A stretch of 64,000 bases of DNA from the NCBI GenBank assembly GCA_900074885.1, contig FJUW01000089.1:1-64000 (forward strand), given 5' to 3'. Under the pieces are notes generated by a model, which saw only the letters and a program-made list of their open reading frames with translations, ran no database searches and had not been told where the DNA came from. This stretch comes from Rhynchosporium graminicola. Taxonomy: Eukaryota > Ascomycota > Leotiomycetes > Helotiales > Ploettnerulaceae. Shown here piece after piece: positions 34,254 to 49,781 of the stretch (position 1 is its first letter; every line of letters starts with the position of its first letter). Made by a program: the position numbers and the translations under genes.

Positions 34254-34284
34254 CTCCGACTCCGGCTCCGGCTCCGGCTCCGGC
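34254..34284 (+). repeat. CTCCGG/CTCCGA hexanucleotide repeat
   Basis: About five tandem six-base units ending in CTCCGGC. Confidence 0.92.
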
Positions 34285-34630
34285 ATCGCCCAACTCTCGG
34301 TAGGCTCGGCACCCTTTCTGCGCCTTGTGGGGTCAAGATCCCAAATCCCATCTATCATCATCCCGCTGCGGCAAAATCCCAAGCCTGCCAAGCACACTCC
34401 GTACACATGTACATCTCGCTACCAGATGAAGAATTCTCCAATCATATTTTTGCACATTTTGCACCGATGCTCCACTATATCAACTAATACTCCTGTCATT
34501 GGTTGCTATGATATCCACCAGGATGATTTATATGGCTTTTGTTTGTCTGCTGACAGCCTGTGACAGGTCGGGATCGGAAGGGCGGGAGATGTTCTTTAAG
34601 TGTACGTACGGGATTGTGCTGCGCCGTGCT

Positions 34631-34665
34631 GGTCTGGTCTGGTCTGGTCTGGTCTGGTCTGGTCT
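34631..34665 (+). repeat. Microsatellite (GGTCT)7
   Basis: Seven perfect GGTCT units. Confidence 0.97.
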
Positions 34666-35024
34666 GATGTATGGTGGAGACAAGATAGTGGAGGAGGACT
34701 GGACCCTTGTGACCTCATGGCGCCCAGGAAAAACACTGCATGCAGATGGAGACCCATGTAGATAGACTCTTGTTTTTGTCATGCTCGCCGCTTGGTGGAT
34801 GAGTGTATCCATATATGAGGAATATATATATGTGTACTTGATCCCACTGGCATGCTGCGAACATGTTTACTTCAATGTAATGTAAAAACCAATATACCGC
34901 AACTCGATATCAAGTCTTGCCACTCAACACCTCCTTCCAGCCTCACTATCAAAAGTCAATTAATCACTTGACATAATCAACACCACACCACAACCCAATT
35001 CAACCCACCCCATCCAACACAAAA

Positions 35025-35690
35025 ATGCCAATCTCAAAAAAGGCCTCCCTCCAAATCGATACCACCCTCCCGAAATTCTTCCCAAAAGCCACCACGACCA
35101 CGACCATCACCAACAACAACAAACCCACAACCCCTCCCTCTCCCCTTTCCTCCCCCTCCGAAGACGAAATCTACTCCGTCGCCCAGATAGCCCACACCAA
35201 ACTCGTCACCGAAGGATCTCTCAAAGACCAGAATCTGCGCCGCTTAGTCGGTCACGCAAATCTCTACGACAAGCTCCTTGACCAGTACAACAACTGCTGC
35301 TCGTCATCCGACTCCGACTCCGAATCCGAGTCCGAATCAGACACCGATGTCGAAGAAGAGATCGAGGACTTCGCTAGTCACGCTTTCGCCACCCCCCAAG
35401 GACATGGCTTGAAATCAAAGAGGAAGACAAATTCGAGTCCTGAGACGCTCATTCATGAGGATGCGATGTACGTGTATCATGATCAACATCCCGCGGGAGG
35501 GGAGTTTGGAGATGTCTTGGTGCTGGATGAGGAGAGTGTGGATGAGGCGGTGCTTTGTAAAGTGAGTTCGCATGCGGACTCGGGTTTGGGTGTGGGTGTG
35601 GGTTTGAATCTGAACATGCAGGGCTTTGGGGGGAGGTATGCCGAGGTGGAGGTTAAGGAGTTGGGGCTGGATGGGGATTTTGATGAGTGA
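35025..35690 (+). CDS. Acidic protein of unknown function, 221 residues
   Basis: I do not recognise this protein. It is a single open frame with a CA-rich leader and an ATG in good context. Residues 1-50 are Thr/Pro/Ser/Asn-rich and disordered. A helical block around 52-88 (VAQIAHTKLV, then LRRLVGHANLYDKLL) looks like the conserved core. It is followed by an acidic serine tract (alternating S-D and S-E, residues about 94-115), a possible phosphorylation region, and a Gly/Val-rich C-terminal half. No signal peptide or membrane segment is visible. The block layout, codon use and length of the frame argue for a real gene, possibly a small fungus-specific family. Confidence 0.65.
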   Translation: MPISKKASLQIDTTLPKFFPKATTTTTITNNNKPTTPPSPLSSPSEDEIYSVAQIAHTKLVTEGSLKDQNLRRLVGHANLYDKLLDQYNNCCSSSDSDSESESESDTDVEEEIEDFASHAFATPQGHGLKSKRKTNSSPETLIHEDAMYVYHDQHPAGGEFGDVLVLDEESVDEAVLCKVSSHADSGLGVGVGLNLNMQGFGGRYAEVEVKELGLDGDFDE

Positions 35691-38600
35691 AAATCCATGG
35701 GAGTGGGAAGCCCTGCGGGGTCTGAAAACGATAGTAGGGTTTGGTCTTCACAGTAACGTCAGTGACGCGGGAGGAACGGCGTCGTTGGGATTGCATCGAT
35801 GAGATGAAGAGGTTCGTTGATGAATGGAGAGAGGTGCCATGTCACGGGACCTTCACTACTTAGATCTACTGAGAATCTAGTGTGGTCTGACCGCCTTGGT
35901 GGAAGTATGGATGAAGATGAATCGAGACCTGGAGAGGATGGCGTGGACGATGAATCGAGGATGATTGCCAGGAAAGATAGCCACGGAGGTGGAAGAGGGA
36001 AGCATGAGATGAAGACCACTGGAGAGGAAGATAGTTTTATGTAGAAGATACCCATACGGCAATATATCACTTGATACGAACATCTGAACAACAAATCATT
36101 GCGAGATTTGTGCTCATTTTCCACCATCACTGCAACGTCACCTGATATTTGTTCTTTCCATCAAATGTTCAAGGCCCCAACAGTGTTCGTGAACATACTT
36201 CCTCCATAAATAACCTAGGATTTAACTAGGTCCTCGCTTCACCGAATCACCGCTTCCTTTTCGTGAGCAGAATACTTAGAACAACCTCCATCCAGACTTC
36301 GATTTCCTCTTCCCATAGCAAACGGCTCTGATAAATGCCCCCCATTGAATACCAAGCTCCGGTACATATACAATTCCCCCTTCCCCACCCCAAACTATAC
36401 CCAACCTTACCAAAAATACAGAACCAAGAAAAAATCCTCACACATCCCAACCTCCACCAACTCATCTCTCCACACTTCCTTCCTTTTCATCTCCATCTCC
36501 AGCTCCTCCATCCATCCAGCCTGGTTCAATTCGATCCCCCACCAAGACTTTTCTCGTTGCCCAAATACTTAATACCAGTCCCTAACGCTATCATGTAATC
36601 AATACGCCAGAAAAACAGGACTCTGTATACGACCGCGGAAATCCAGAGTATGACTTCAGGCTCGATCGTGGCGTGGATTCTGCTGTCTCAAGAAAAAGTA
36701 AGAAAAGAAAAGAAAGGGAAAAAAGTGATCTTGGTTCCCCGCGCGATGAAGAATAGCGCGAGGGTGTGTAATTAGTTGTGTATATATGTGCGGAAGATGG
36801 CGAGAAAGGCTCGGGGTTGTGGCGTCGATTGGATATGTAGCATTCCCGGGGGTGGTTTTTTTTATTATTTATCTCTGATTGGTTGGGTGGTTGGGGGTGG
36901 ATTGGGTCCTGATACTGACGGATAAATTTTCGAGCTGGACTCTGGACATAGTTAGTTCATGGACCGTGATGATGTATTTCATGTGTGTATAGCCAAAGGG
37001 TGGGATAGATACTTTCGAAGACACATCATATACTATAGGCAGTCGGCAAGATGGTCAGCTGGATGCAGCTCGGGGAGAAAGAACTCCTGTATTGTTATGA
37101 GAGCTGCGAGGACGAAAGGCGATGCTTCGAGGGTTGGGTAAGGCATGTGGATTTCGGCGTCGGAGGCCTGAAATGAGAGAGATTGCGGGAAAATTTGGAT
37201 GGAGACGTTGAGGCTTTATGGAGTGGTGAAATTGACCAGGCCGATGATTTTTATGAGTCGGGCCTGTTAGATAGCATGAGAGGGCGGCATCTGTGTTTAT
37301 AACGTCGGATTGGTTGTTACAAGTAGGATCTATTTTCGTGATCGATGCTAGATTATTGCTGTGCATATCGAGATGAAGCTAGCAGCTATGTTGGAGGCAA
37401 AAGCAGGGGCGGCTCTCTGAATAGGCACGCAATAGTCAGAGGACGATTCCGGGTTCTAATCGTGCGAGAAAGACGGTGGCACTAGGTAGAGGTTAGTTTT
37501 CAAGTAGGGGGGGCGAGGGGGGTTCCTCGTCCTTTCATTCCTACTCGAGTGCTTAGAGTAAACAGACCTACAGTAGTTATATTATCAATTTCGCCAGCCT
37601 ATTGATTTCAATTCATTACTAAAGGAGTCGGTCTTCGCTCGATTCGGCAGAAGTATACCCTGGGTTAGCAGTGACCAGCTACTAGTATGATTTACTTAGG
37701 TAAGGTAGTTCGAGGGGGTAATTAAATCCTTGCCTCGTGTCTGCTGTTTAGAACTATTACTAGCTTTGGAATTATTCCCCGGATCATGTATAATTTTTCG
37801 GATTTGAATGGTTTTCGCAGAAGGAACTGTCGGAATCGTGCCTTGGTGGAAGATGGGGCAAAGTCAGAACTGTTACCTGAAATGTCCCCAACGGTGATTT
37901 TGCTCCTGCGTTTGCGTATAAGGTAAAGAAGCCTGTAAGAACGCCGGAAGTGGGGGGGTGGCATGTAGGTGGTTTATTCTTTTGATGAAAAAAAAGTTCA
38001 TTTCTCTTGCCTGTTCAGACGAAGCTTGAGCTGGTTTGCTTTGAAGAAAAGAGCAAATTCCTTGGCAATGTCAATCTCGAGCTCGAGTTTTAGCCTTGGG
38101 ACAATGCAATCTGACTCAGATCACCGGACTCTGTCTAGGCGAGTTCTTTTGAAGACTCGGTATTGTTACTTATCAATGCTATGATCCATAATTAAAGTAC
38201 ACTTCCACTTTCTAAATCCAGGTTAAATCACTCCTGCTCTAGGATTAGTCACCTCAAACACTTCAAAAGTTTAAGAGTATGATAATATAACCGCTAATTG
38301 TTTTGCTGGGAGGAATAATCTTTGACGAGTATCGTCATCTGTTGTTCTTTTTCTTCCTCGGTGTGAAGCTAGATTGTTGCGATATCTGGAAGTGTTGTGC
38401 TTGAAATATCTCCAATATCTCAATTTGAAGGCCATCACTTTTTAGGCAAGGCCCGATGTGATAATTAGTGGTGGTGTACGGCTTGGTTTGACCTTCTGAG
38501 ATAATAATCGTTGGCTTTGAGTGCAGTGCTGGCAGTGTATTCAAAGCATCAGGTTTCACAATTCCTCTCAGTCGATTATGGAGACGTCACGGTTAATATA

Positions 38601-38994
38601 AATTTCGCTTCTGACAACGAATCTTAGATTTTTGAGCGTGAATCGTGAGCTAGAGATGTAGCATTTGGTCACTTTGATGAGCTGTGACTTACAGATACGT
38701 AGGTCTCCCCATGTCTCGATAATACTCGCAAAGTCGCGGTCAAGTATCAAGCCAAGATCACGTGGAGGACTATCGGAGCATGCTCCGTGGGGAAACCCTG
38801 ACCGGCCCCCTCGACTATTTACCCAAAAAAGGAAATAGCTTCAAAAATTTCAGTCCGTGGTAAAACTATGATTCGGCACCAAGTTGTCATCATCTGGTCT
38901 CACTAGAGCGGTATAAATCACACTCTTCCGTCCCAACTTTCCATATATCATCTATTTAAAATTTGTAACTATCACAACATATATAACTGTCAAA
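35691..38994. other. Intergenic, 3.3 kb; no gene seen apart from promoter signals at the right end
   Basis: There are only short overlapping open frames. Pyrimidine-rich sequence fills about 36320-36590. The last ~100 bases are the SET-gene promoter. A small gene with several introns could be missed here without transcript data. Confidence 0.5.
38912..38918 (+). promoter_or_regulatory. Possible TATA box of the SET-domain gene
   Basis: TATAAAT lies 77 bases before the ATG at 38995, followed by a pyrimidine-rich CTCTTCCGTCCC segment that could be the transcription start area. The distance fits fungal TATA promoters. Confidence 0.4.
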
Positions 38995-40026
38995 ATGGCT
39001 CCAACCGCGACAGTTCGCGCTAACTCGCCCATCCGATCATCGGATGACACACATGAAGAGCTCACCACCTCCAAAAACCTCTGGGAAATCGTCGACATAC
39101 CAGGAAAAGGAAAAGGCATAATCGTCACCCAGGCCACCACACCCGGTACACTTCTATTAAGCGAAGCCCCCCTCCTAACCACCGACGTCGTCTCCTCAAT
39201 CGCCACCGCCGAAGCCGATCTCGAGACCGCGCTCTCAAAACTCTCGCTAAGCGAACAGGAGAACTTCCGCACTCTACACACCAATTTCCCAGAGAACGAC
39301 GACGAGAAACTCATCGGTATCATCCGCTCGAACGCCTATCCCTTGGGCTCAGACACCGATGTAGGAGGTCTATTTCCGGAGATTGCGAGGATCAATCATA
39401 GTTGTCTACCAAACTCCGTGCAGTATTGGAACGAGTTACTCGGGAAGCAGACAATTTATGCCGTGCGGCCAATGGCGAAGGGAGAGGAGATCACGACCTG
39501 CTACCAACACGGCGGGACTTCCAAGCAGCGCAAAGAGGTGCTCAAAGAGTATTTCAGATTCGACTGTATGTGCGAACTATGTTCTCTCCCCGCGGACGAG
39601 CTGCAAGCAAGTGACGAGCGCATGTCCCAAGCCGAGAAACTAGACCAGACAATCGGCAACTCCAAAAAAGTGCACTTTGAACCTGACGAGGTGATGAAAT
39701 GCGCGCGCCAGATGTTCGACATCTACCAAACCGAAGATATCAAAGACGGTCGCTTATCGCGGTTATATTATGATCTTTTCCAGATGTGTAATATGCATAG
39801 CGATCTAGCGCGAGCGAGATGTTTCGCCAAGTACTATACGGACGCGAAGAAGATGGCTGAGGGAGGCGATAGTTTGAATGTCCTGGAGATGAAGGCTTTT
39901 ATGAAGAATCCGAGCAAACATGAGAGTTTTGGGAGTACGGAGAAGTGGGCTACCAAGGCGAGCGATGTGCCGAAGGGATTGAATCCGGGGGCTTTTAAGA
40001 AATGGCTTTGGAGAGAGGATGTTTGA
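38995..40026 (+). CDS. SET-domain protein (SMYD-like lysine methyltransferase)
   Basis: The gene is intronless and encodes 343 residues. The SET domain spans about residues 28-172. It opens with a GKGKGIIVTQ segment, where the first glycine-rich strand binds SAM, and has the hallmark ARINHSCLPN box (NHSC, 134-137) and GEEITTCY (163-170) with the catalytic tyrosine. A post-SET CMCELC cluster (C191, C193, C196) can bind zinc with a Cys in the SET core. The insert between the first strands and NHSC is short and no MYND finger (CX2C pairs) is present, so it belongs to the fungal SMYD-like group without MYND. The substrate (histone or other protein lysine) is unknown. The C-terminal 130 residues are helical. 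Confidence 0.88.
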   Translation: MAPTATVRANSPIRSSDDTHEELTTSKNLWEIVDIPGKGKGIIVTQATTPGTLLLSEAPLLTTDVVSSIATAEADLETALSKLSLSEQENFRTLHTNFPENDDEKLIGIIRSNAYPLGSDTDVGGLFPEIARINHSCLPNSVQYWNELLGKQTIYAVRPMAKGEEITTCYQHGGTSKQRKEVLKEYFRFDCMCELCSLPADELQASDERMSQAEKLDQTIGNSKKVHFEPDEVMKCARQMFDIYQTEDIKDGRLSRLYYDLFQMCNMHSDLARARCFAKYYTDAKKMAEGGDSLNVLEMKAFMKNPSKHESFGSTEKWATKASDVPKGLNPGAFKKWLWREDV

Positions 40027-40693
40027 GCTCGGCGACCATGTTCTGGTTCCTGGGATTTCTAGAAACATGGGTTTGCATAAAGAGGTGTTTGGATCGGAGT
40101 TCTGGATTCTTGTCTAAAAGGGTTATTAGAACTTTAGTTGGATATATTTGGTAAAGATGTGCTTAGACTTGGATATTGAAACGACCTTTCGGCCAGTCCT
40201 GAATAAGGTACAGGAAATACCTCGAAGCTCGTCTCTAGAGCTTGCATTGGAAGTTAGGTAACATATTAACCTTGGCCACTGCCGTCGTCTATCTCGCTTA
40301 GGTGTGCCTTTCTTGCCAAACATGGACTACCAGGTTACACTAGCAAGACATCAACAATTCCGTATTGATTCTACGAGCTCCAAATCTGATACCATAAACG
40401 GTCGTCCTTCTTGGAAAGTACGCAACGCCAATTTGGAAATCAAGGTGATGATACGATGTGTAAAGTGTTTATATAAGCAAAATCGACTACATACGCAGTA
40501 AGAACATCAACGAACAAGCAAACATTGGCCCGCGTCCTCACTAATTAGTAATGGCATAGCGAACGAAAAGACCAAGGATCCCAAACGCCGAGATGGGCAC
40601 CATATCCATACAGCTTGTCATTTTACCATCTACCACAAATGCAACCATTTCTTATTCACCCCCAAGCGCACCCTAGCACCAATGCCCCCACAT
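40027..40693. other. Intergenic between convergent SET and SMC3 genes
   Basis: This is the shared 3' flank of two genes that point at each other. No other gene is seen. Confidence 0.6.
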
Positions 40694-44464
<3,771 letters not shown>

Positions 44465-44861
44465 CTTCGCGATCTGTATGCGCCGCGGGGGCGTTTGGAG
44501 GGGCCTCCGATGCGTTCAAAATGTTGAAGTTCCTTGGAATAGGTGTGGGAAACAGGAATCGAAGGAGTCAAAGATCTCGAGTCGCGAGTTTGAGACCGTA
44601 ATTTTTCTGTGTCGGGGGACAGGGCGCAGATGAATATCAGCTGTCGCAAACGCGGTCTCGACGCGCTCCTGGCGTACATACTTAGATCAAAGTCGTGACA
44701 AAGGCGGTGTCCTGATTGAGCTCAGCTGATCTTGATACGGCAGAATTAGTTTGGGTTTTGGTGGGATAAGTAACGGTGGTGACTGCACACTTTGCTGTTG
44801 AATCAATACTCCGCCAGATTCTGTTTCTGCAATTCATTTCACGGCCACCAAACTTTTCAAT
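44465..44861. promoter_or_regulatory. Shared divergent promoter of SMC3 and RIO1
   Basis: The 397 bp between the two start codons must hold both promoters. Two ACGCG cores occur at 44650-44654 and 44661-44665. ACGCG is the core of the MluI cell-cycle box bound by MBF, which drives late-G1 genes in yeast, cohesin genes among them. Their role here is inferred only. No clear TATA box is visible. Confidence 0.6.
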
Positions 44862-46593
44862 ATGCCGGACTCAAAGGACTCTGCTCCTGCAGCAGCTCAC
44901 GATCCCACACATACATATGTCCCCAACCACGGCTACGCAACATCTACGACTTCAACTTGTCAAGATGTCCCCCAGACTCCTACCGGTGGCTACGCAGCCG
45001 ATAACGAGGATGAAGTCTACGATGATTTGTTCGAAGAGGAAGACGAGGAGTTCTTTGACGACATAGAATACGATCCTACCTCGGGCGATCTTACAAAGTC
45101 ATACAATCGTCAACGAAAACTCAACGATCCCAACGCCACAACTCCGAGAGCAAATGTCCAGAAGCCAGTTGCAAACACCCGAGCAAGTGTGGACGATCAA
45201 ATAACAAGTCTGTCTAAGCACGCAGGCAAGATCAGTCTGGAAGGCGGAGGTGGCGGAGAGAAAAATAAAACTCATGGGAAAGACAAGTCGGATCGTGCCA
45301 CGAACGAGCAAGTTCTGGATCCGCGAACTCGAATGATTCTGCTGCAAATGATCAATAGAGGTATCGTGTCAGAAGTCAATGGGTGTCTGAGTACGGGAAA
45401 GGAAGCAAATGTCTACGGAGCTGTATCGATACCTACGAGCGAGGGTGGCGTAGACGTCCAAAGCATCCACCGAGCAATCAAAGTCTATAAGACTAGCATT
45501 CTCGTTTTCAAGGACCGTGATCGCTATGTCACCGGCGAGCATCGGTTCAGGTCAGGCTATAATAAAGGCAACAACCGTGCTATGGTCAAGGTTTGGGCAG
45601 AGAAGGAATTCCGAAACTTGAAGCGATTATATTTGGCCGGTATTCCATGCCCGGAACCTGTCTACCTTCGGCTTCATGTCCTCGTTATGGGCTTCCTCGG
45701 CGACAAGAAAGGATGGGCAGCACCAAGACTAAGAGATGCTGAGCTACAAGGAGAAGACGCTGATGAGCAATGGAGATTGCTGTACGTTCAGATGATCGGT
45801 CTCATGCGACGGATGTATCAGACTTGCAAACTGGTACACGCAGATTTGAGTGAATACAACGTACTGTACCACCAGAAGAAATTATTCATTATTGATGTCT
45901 CCCAGAGTGTTGAGCACGACCATCCAAGATCTTTGGAATTCTTAAGAATGGATATCAAGAACGTCTCGGATTTCTTTAGGAGAAAGAACGTCGAGGTTCT
46001 TTCCGAGCAAACAATATTTGGATTCATCACAACCCATGATGGTCCCACACAGGAACCTGGTCTTTCAGAGGCACTAGAGAAGTTGATTGCCAACAGGCCT
46101 GCTGAGGAAGAAGGAGAGCAGGCAGCTGCTGACCAAGAAGTTGATAACGAAGTGTTTCGACATCAATACATTCCCCAAACACTAGATCAAGTATACGATA
46201 TCGAACGCGATGCAGAGAAGATCGGAAAGGGACAGAGAGAAGACCTTGTCTATCGTAATCTCTTAGCCGACAAGATTCCTATGTCTTCAGGCAATGAGGC
46301 AGACGGAGAAGACACCCAGGACAACAGTTCTCCACAAAGCGACGCCGCAAGTGGCAGCGAAGACAGCGATGATGAGAGCAAATTCGACAAGGGCACTCCA
46401 AGAGGAAAACGTTTCGAGGATAAGGACACAAAGAAGGTATTTTTCGTCCCAGTCTCTCGGTTTTCGATGGCTTACGTTATTTAAGGAGCACAAGAAAGCT
46501 GTCAAGGAAGAAAAGCGCGAAAAGCGAAAAGACAAAATCCCCAAACACCTCAAGAAGAAGCTGGTGACCAGTTCAGCAAAGCACAAGCACTGA
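44862..46593 (+). CDS. RIO1: Atypical protein kinase RIO1
   Basis: RIO1 is an ATPase-kinase needed for final maturation of the 40S ribosomal subunit and also acts in the nucleus. Exon 1 is 44862-46436 and exon 2 is 46486-46593, with a 49-nt GT-AG intron, giving 560 residues. The diagnostic motifs are all present: the P-loop STGKEANVY (177-185), ATP-binding Lys207 in AIKVYK, catalytic Asp328 in HADLSEYN, and metal-binding Asp345 in IIDVSQSVE. The N-terminus has an acidic stretch (about 48-70) and the C-terminus ends in a Lys-rich tail encoded by exon 2 (EHKKAVKEEKREKRK), as in other RIO1 proteins. Reading through the intron would give a false end that lacks this tail, so splicing is well supported. 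Confidence 0.97.
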
Positions 46594-49500
46594 ACATCAT
46601 AAATCAATCAAACAGAAATTCTTGAGCTAGATATCACATTGCTCCCCCATCCGTCCTCCAGTCATGTAAGTGGAGTGCTGACATATTTAAATTTTTGGTT
46701 CTCCAAGTCACAATAGCCGTTCAAATGACGAAAACCAATCCTTCTCACCGGCCAGGCTAGGAGCCGTGTTTTACAAATCTTCGTGAAACCTCTCCAAACC
46801 AACCACTTCGAGGAGCTGCAAGCTTGTATCCAAATCCATCGGAGATTGGATTCAGGCTGATGCTGATCAAAGAGAGCACTGATGAACGGTTGCCTTCCGA
46901 CTGCTTATCATTTCTTATTGTCTCTGAAGATTCCCCATTACCTCTGGATCTCCGCGAACGAGGTTAACAGTTAATCATGCTTGTTTCCCTCTGTTTATAT
47001 GTCTGCAAACTCTTCGCGCGCTACTGCTTTATGTCAGGTATTAATCAGCACATTGACGCCCAATTCATTACAACATTCACTCGGCCACCGGCTCACAGAC
47101 GGGACTTGCAGGACTACATGCACGTTCGAGGGTACGAGAATTTCTTACACAATTCTAGCAATTGTCTTTTGAGTTTGTAGCACATCTGGTTGCGAACTCA
47201 AAATCAAGAATCCTACGCACGCCGAGTTGAGACCTAGCGGTTATTTAGTCTTCGACAAACTTCGCATACAAAAAGTGAGACATTCACATTGCAGGACCGC
47301 TGGTAGTGCGAGTGATGTCGAGCTCATGAGGATAGGATACGCAGATTCGTCGTTGGAAGAGCGGGAATCTCCGTGCCTGCCTACTTGAAGCCATCCAACA
47401 TACGAGATGTTCAGAGTCGAGCCTATGTGGCAGACTTTCAACGGAAAGTACTATTTCAGAGTCAGATAAGCAATTCTTGACTTTGCTTACATGACTTTTC
47501 AATCGAAGACATTGCTTCGTAGGAGAAGAATTAGCCAGCCCTTATTAAACGCCAACTATGCAATACCCCTACTCGTAAAATTCGTCGAAAAACAGAACCA
47601 TTCTCAAGCTCTCGACGCTAGAGAGCTACTCGTTTCTCCGTCTGTCTCCGTGGACTTAAACCTACTGGGGCCCTTGTATACAGGGCGAGTAACATACCTT
47701 TGCCAGCCAGATCCCAAGTACTCGCTTTCTGCGTGGGTCTGAGCCTGTCCGCAGTGGATTTCCAGGGGAACTGTAGTTAGATTCGACCCTTCATATAAGC
47801 CCTGTAAGGTTCAGACCTACGGAGCGAGCGAGTAGGTTCAATCTCACAGAGAAATCGAGGATTGTTAACCGGACGGCCGACGGTCAGTAATAAGCGGCAC
47901 GGCTCACGTACGGGCCGAGGAGGGGTTGTTCATTTACCTCATCCGGGGGTTGGGAGATTTGGGACACGGTTACTGATGTGTCATGAAGTTGAGTTCCAAT
48001 TTCGCGATGTTGATCTTGTTCGCTGATCTGAGGAAAGTATGATCCGCGCATCCAGTGATTGCATCAGAATTTGCGAAGATATCAGATAAGATTGCCAGCG
48101 GGAAAGACGGATGGAGATCTTGAGGTATTACCCTCATTTGCTCATACTTATGGAGTTCAAGTGGATTTACGGAGGTATTCCTCGTGCTGAAAATCCCGAA
48201 AGTACTAATATGTGAGGGAAATTGGCCGGTTGTTTCGCATCCGTCCCATCATCTGGCACACTATCTTGCAAGCATTCCAGGGCGATTTCCTTGCTGCTTC
48301 ATAAAACGCGATGTGCGCGACACGTAGGGACTCTACCTCGGGGCCAGAAGATGAGGACACTCGCATACTTACACCGAAGGACATAACTCACGCCTCAAGA
48401 TAAATGTTTCTCCCCAGGAACTAGAGCACGGCGTATCGTCTCTCCTTGTTTGCTATCCTAGTTGGTGGTTCTTTACTCTCCCACTAATGCCCGCCTCTGT
48501 TCAGTAAAGGTACCTCTCCGAAAGCGCTACGCGTATGCTCATCGAGGAAATTCCTCTTTACTTCATTCCTTCGGATTTTATCGGACATAGCATATATCTT
48601 CCATGCTGAGACTCTTTTAACACTGTTATCACTTTTCAAATACTTATGCTCTATGAAGACAGAAGTCTCTCACTCGTAAAGCACATATATTACCATATCT
48701 GCTGTTTAGTGGTTTACATCCTTCGGCAGAGGGGACGGCATACGTTCCTGGCGGAGGGTAATCCATGCAAAATAGTGTTCTTGGGAATAAGAGAAAGCAT
48801 GGGAAACAGTCGGCCAAGCAAACATTGTTCTATCATTCCTCGATAGAGTTTCGATGCCGCGTAATCTTCCCTGTCGTCCTCCTAGCCCGTTCCCCTCTCC
48901 AGCCTAGTACCCATGATCCATCATCTCGTCACACTTTCGATCTCATCACACTTTTACTTTCCTTCCCTAGCTGCTCAAAGTAAGACATGATTTACTTGTA
49001 TTTCGTGTAAATCGTAGCCATCTCCATTTTCCATTCAGACTAGTGTCAGGACTGGATTATTGCGAACGCGACAAAACTACCTACCTATCTAAGCACAATT
49101 GTTCACAAACTCCTCGCTCTTGGCTACGCGGTGAGACAGCTTACTCTACCTGGTAGTTGGGACGATTGAAGCTTTATCTGTCTCCATCAGCACGAGCTTC
49201 AGCAAGGATTAACATGCAATACTTCAACTGATATCAGTCTAATAATGGGGGAGAAATTACTATCTGCGTAGATGCCTCCGTAGATGTGCACACCAGGGCA
49301 GGGGTCCGTTTACCCTGAGCCTGACCACCAGGTACGATGGATGCCAGTCGTTCAAGAGCAAGTGCCTCCTGCTGGCTTCAGCAGCTGAAGTGGCTGGTGA
49401 AGCGGGGGAAGCTAAGCATAACAAGGGAAAAGGAGTTGAGGGTTCTAGAGTGTCGGCCACAATAGAGGTTAGTATTCGTAGCACGGCTGATCGTAAAATT

Positions 49501-49781
49501 AGTGAAAGGTAAGAAGTATTAAGGGGTTGTTTATTTCTCCTCCACACTATCGCTCCTGCGGGGCCGCTCTTCCGGTTTCTTAATGCTCACCTCCTGTCTT
49601 GCTCTTCAGTAAATAAGACACAGTGCTCGCCACTTCCCTTCACTACCCGGTTGCCAATTCAGCCTCTCTGTGAGGGCTCTGCAAGAGCAATTGCCCATAT
49701 TTTCATTGCATCCCGCCACCTTGAGCACATGTACATGAGCTTGCACATGGACTTGAAAGAGAATTCCCTCAGCCAGCAAAG
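46594..49781. other. Intergenic, 3.2 kb; no gene seen
   Basis: There are only short open frames with no recognisable features. I found no tRNA-like structure. It includes the 3' flank of RIO1 and the promoter of the rhodopsin-domain gene. An intron-rich or noncoding transcript cannot be excluded. Confidence 0.5.

Larger units (their letters stand above)
31986..35024. other. Gene-free 3-kb interval rich in microsatellites
   Basis: I find no supported gene here. Many short overlapping open frames come from simple repeats. The left edge is the NAT promoter. The right edge (about 34880-35024) is CA-rich and looks like the leader of the gene at 35025. At least six separate simple-sequence tracts are present, the most of any interval in the window. 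Confidence 0.6.

Noticed and set aside
34067..34406. Overlapping open frames on both strands near 34.1-34.4 kb
   Set aside because: They arise from trinucleotide and hexanucleotide repeats and encode homopolymer-like peptides.
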